Source of the DNA: an uncultured Rubrivivax sp.
GTDB taxonomy: Bacteria > Pseudomonadota > Gammaproteobacteria > Burkholderiales > Burkholderiaceae_C
Reading direction: 5' to 3'
DNA: 5,348 bases
NCBI GenBank assembly: GCA_937967345.1
Contig: CALBTN010000081.1
Location: 1 to 5,348, forward strand
In this document: piece by piece, positions 5,011 through 5,348 of the stretch
Layout: each line of letters starts with the position of its first letter
How positions within the stretch are numbered: position 1 is the stretch's first letter
Program-made: the position numbers and the translations under genes
The notes under the pieces: generated by a model
The model's database searches: none
The model's input: only the letters and a program-made list of their open reading frames with translations
Told to the model about the DNA's origin: nothing

Positions 5011-5348
5011 TCAACTCTTGTGCTGCGCGCCCAGCGCGATCTTCAGCAGATCGGCCACGGTGTTGGCGTTGAGCTTTTCCATGATGTTGGCGCGGTGCGC
5101 CTCCACCGTCTTGATGCTGATGCCCAGGTCGTCGGCGATCTGCTTGTTCAGCCGCCCGGCGACGATGCGCTCGAGCACCTGCGCCTCGCGCGTGGTCAGC
5201 CGCGACAGCAGCGCGTCGCGGCTGGCCTGCTCCTGGTGCTGGCTGAACGCGTTGCGCGCCTGGTCGAGCATGCGCTCGACCAGACCAAGCAGTTCTTCTT
5301 CCTTGAAGGGCTTCTCGATGAAATCCATCGCGCCCTTCTTCATCGTGC
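5011..5348 (-). CDS. FixJ/LuxR-family two-component response regulator, C-terminal part
   Basis: The gene runs off the right edge, so the first part of the receiver domain, including the phosphorylated aspartate, is not visible. The 111 residues seen begin with the end of a receiver: MKKGAMDFIEKPF, where the K-P pair is the conserved lysine-proline near the active site. A linker with a coiled stretch (LVERMLDQARNAF) leads to a LuxR-type helix-turn-helix: LTTREAQVLERIVAGRLNKQIADDLGIS, then IKTVEAHRANIMEKLNA, where the recognition helix reads IKTVEAHRANIM. This arrangement is typical of FixJ/NodW/TtrR-type regulators, which bind DNA after phosphorylation by a partner histidine kinase. The partner is probably encoded to the right of the window; that is inference. 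The ATG at 5343 is inside the receiver domain and is not the real start. folD follows 58 bases downstream on the same strand. Confidence 0.9.
   Translation of the reverse strand, partial: TMKKGAMDFIEKPFKEEELLGLVERMLDQARNAFSQHQEQASRDALLSRLTTREAQVLERIVAGRLNKQIADDLGISIKTVEAHRANIMEKLNANTVADLLKIALGAQHKS

Noticed and set aside
3225..5072. A 615-codon open frame on the plus strand opposite folD and the DUF4124-glutaredoxin gene
   Set aside because: It runs through two well-supported minus-strand genes and their intergenic terminator. Its product is low-complexity and basic with no motif, so it is a GC-bias shadow.

Overview
This is a very GC-rich, densely packed chromosomal window. By protein character it most resembles a betaproteobacterium of the order Burkholderiales (the Rubrivivax/Leptothrix/Ideonella kind of genome). 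That placement is inference: it rests on the high-GC codon usage, the form of RmuC and FolD, and a periplasmic DUF4124-glutaredoxin protein. I see no insertion sequence, phage gene, tRNA, rRNA, CRISPR array or large repeat. The window reads as ordinary core-genome sequence.

Plus-strand half (1-3270): the tail of a D-2-hydroxyacid dehydrogenase (to 163), a small unrecognised lipoprotein (275-589), a full-length rmuC (642-2045) and a 12-helix major facilitator superfamily (MFS) transporter (2038-3270). The transporter start overlaps the end of rmuC by 8 bases, so these two are probably co-transcribed. The hexamer GACAAT, a plausible -10 element, precedes both the lipoprotein and rmuC. At rmuC it lies seven bases before the preferred ATG, which would give a leaderless mRNA. 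A 7-bp stem-loop lies between lipoprotein and rmuC.

Minus-strand half (3267-5348): in transcription order, the C-terminal part of a FixJ/LuxR-type response regulator (cut off by the window's right edge), folD (GTG start with a clear GGAG ribosome-binding site), an intrinsic terminator about 80 bases after folD, and a secreted DUF4124-glutaredoxin protein with a CAPC active site. The terminator implies that the glutaredoxin-like gene has its own promoter, but I cannot identify one convincingly.

The two halves converge at 3267-3270, where the stop codons of the MFS gene (TAA) and the DUF4124 gene (TAG on the minus strand) overlap in the four bases CTAA. The genes do not form one obvious pathway. 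They cover folate one-carbon metabolism (folD), genome stability (rmuC), envelope thiol chemistry (DUF4124-glutaredoxin), transport (MFS) and signalling (response regulator). I found no convincing new system. The points most worth a second look are the GACAAT boxes and possible leaderless rmuC start, the overlapping stop codons, the folD terminator, and two short out-of-frame ORFs whose stops overlap the starts of the lipoprotein and folD.
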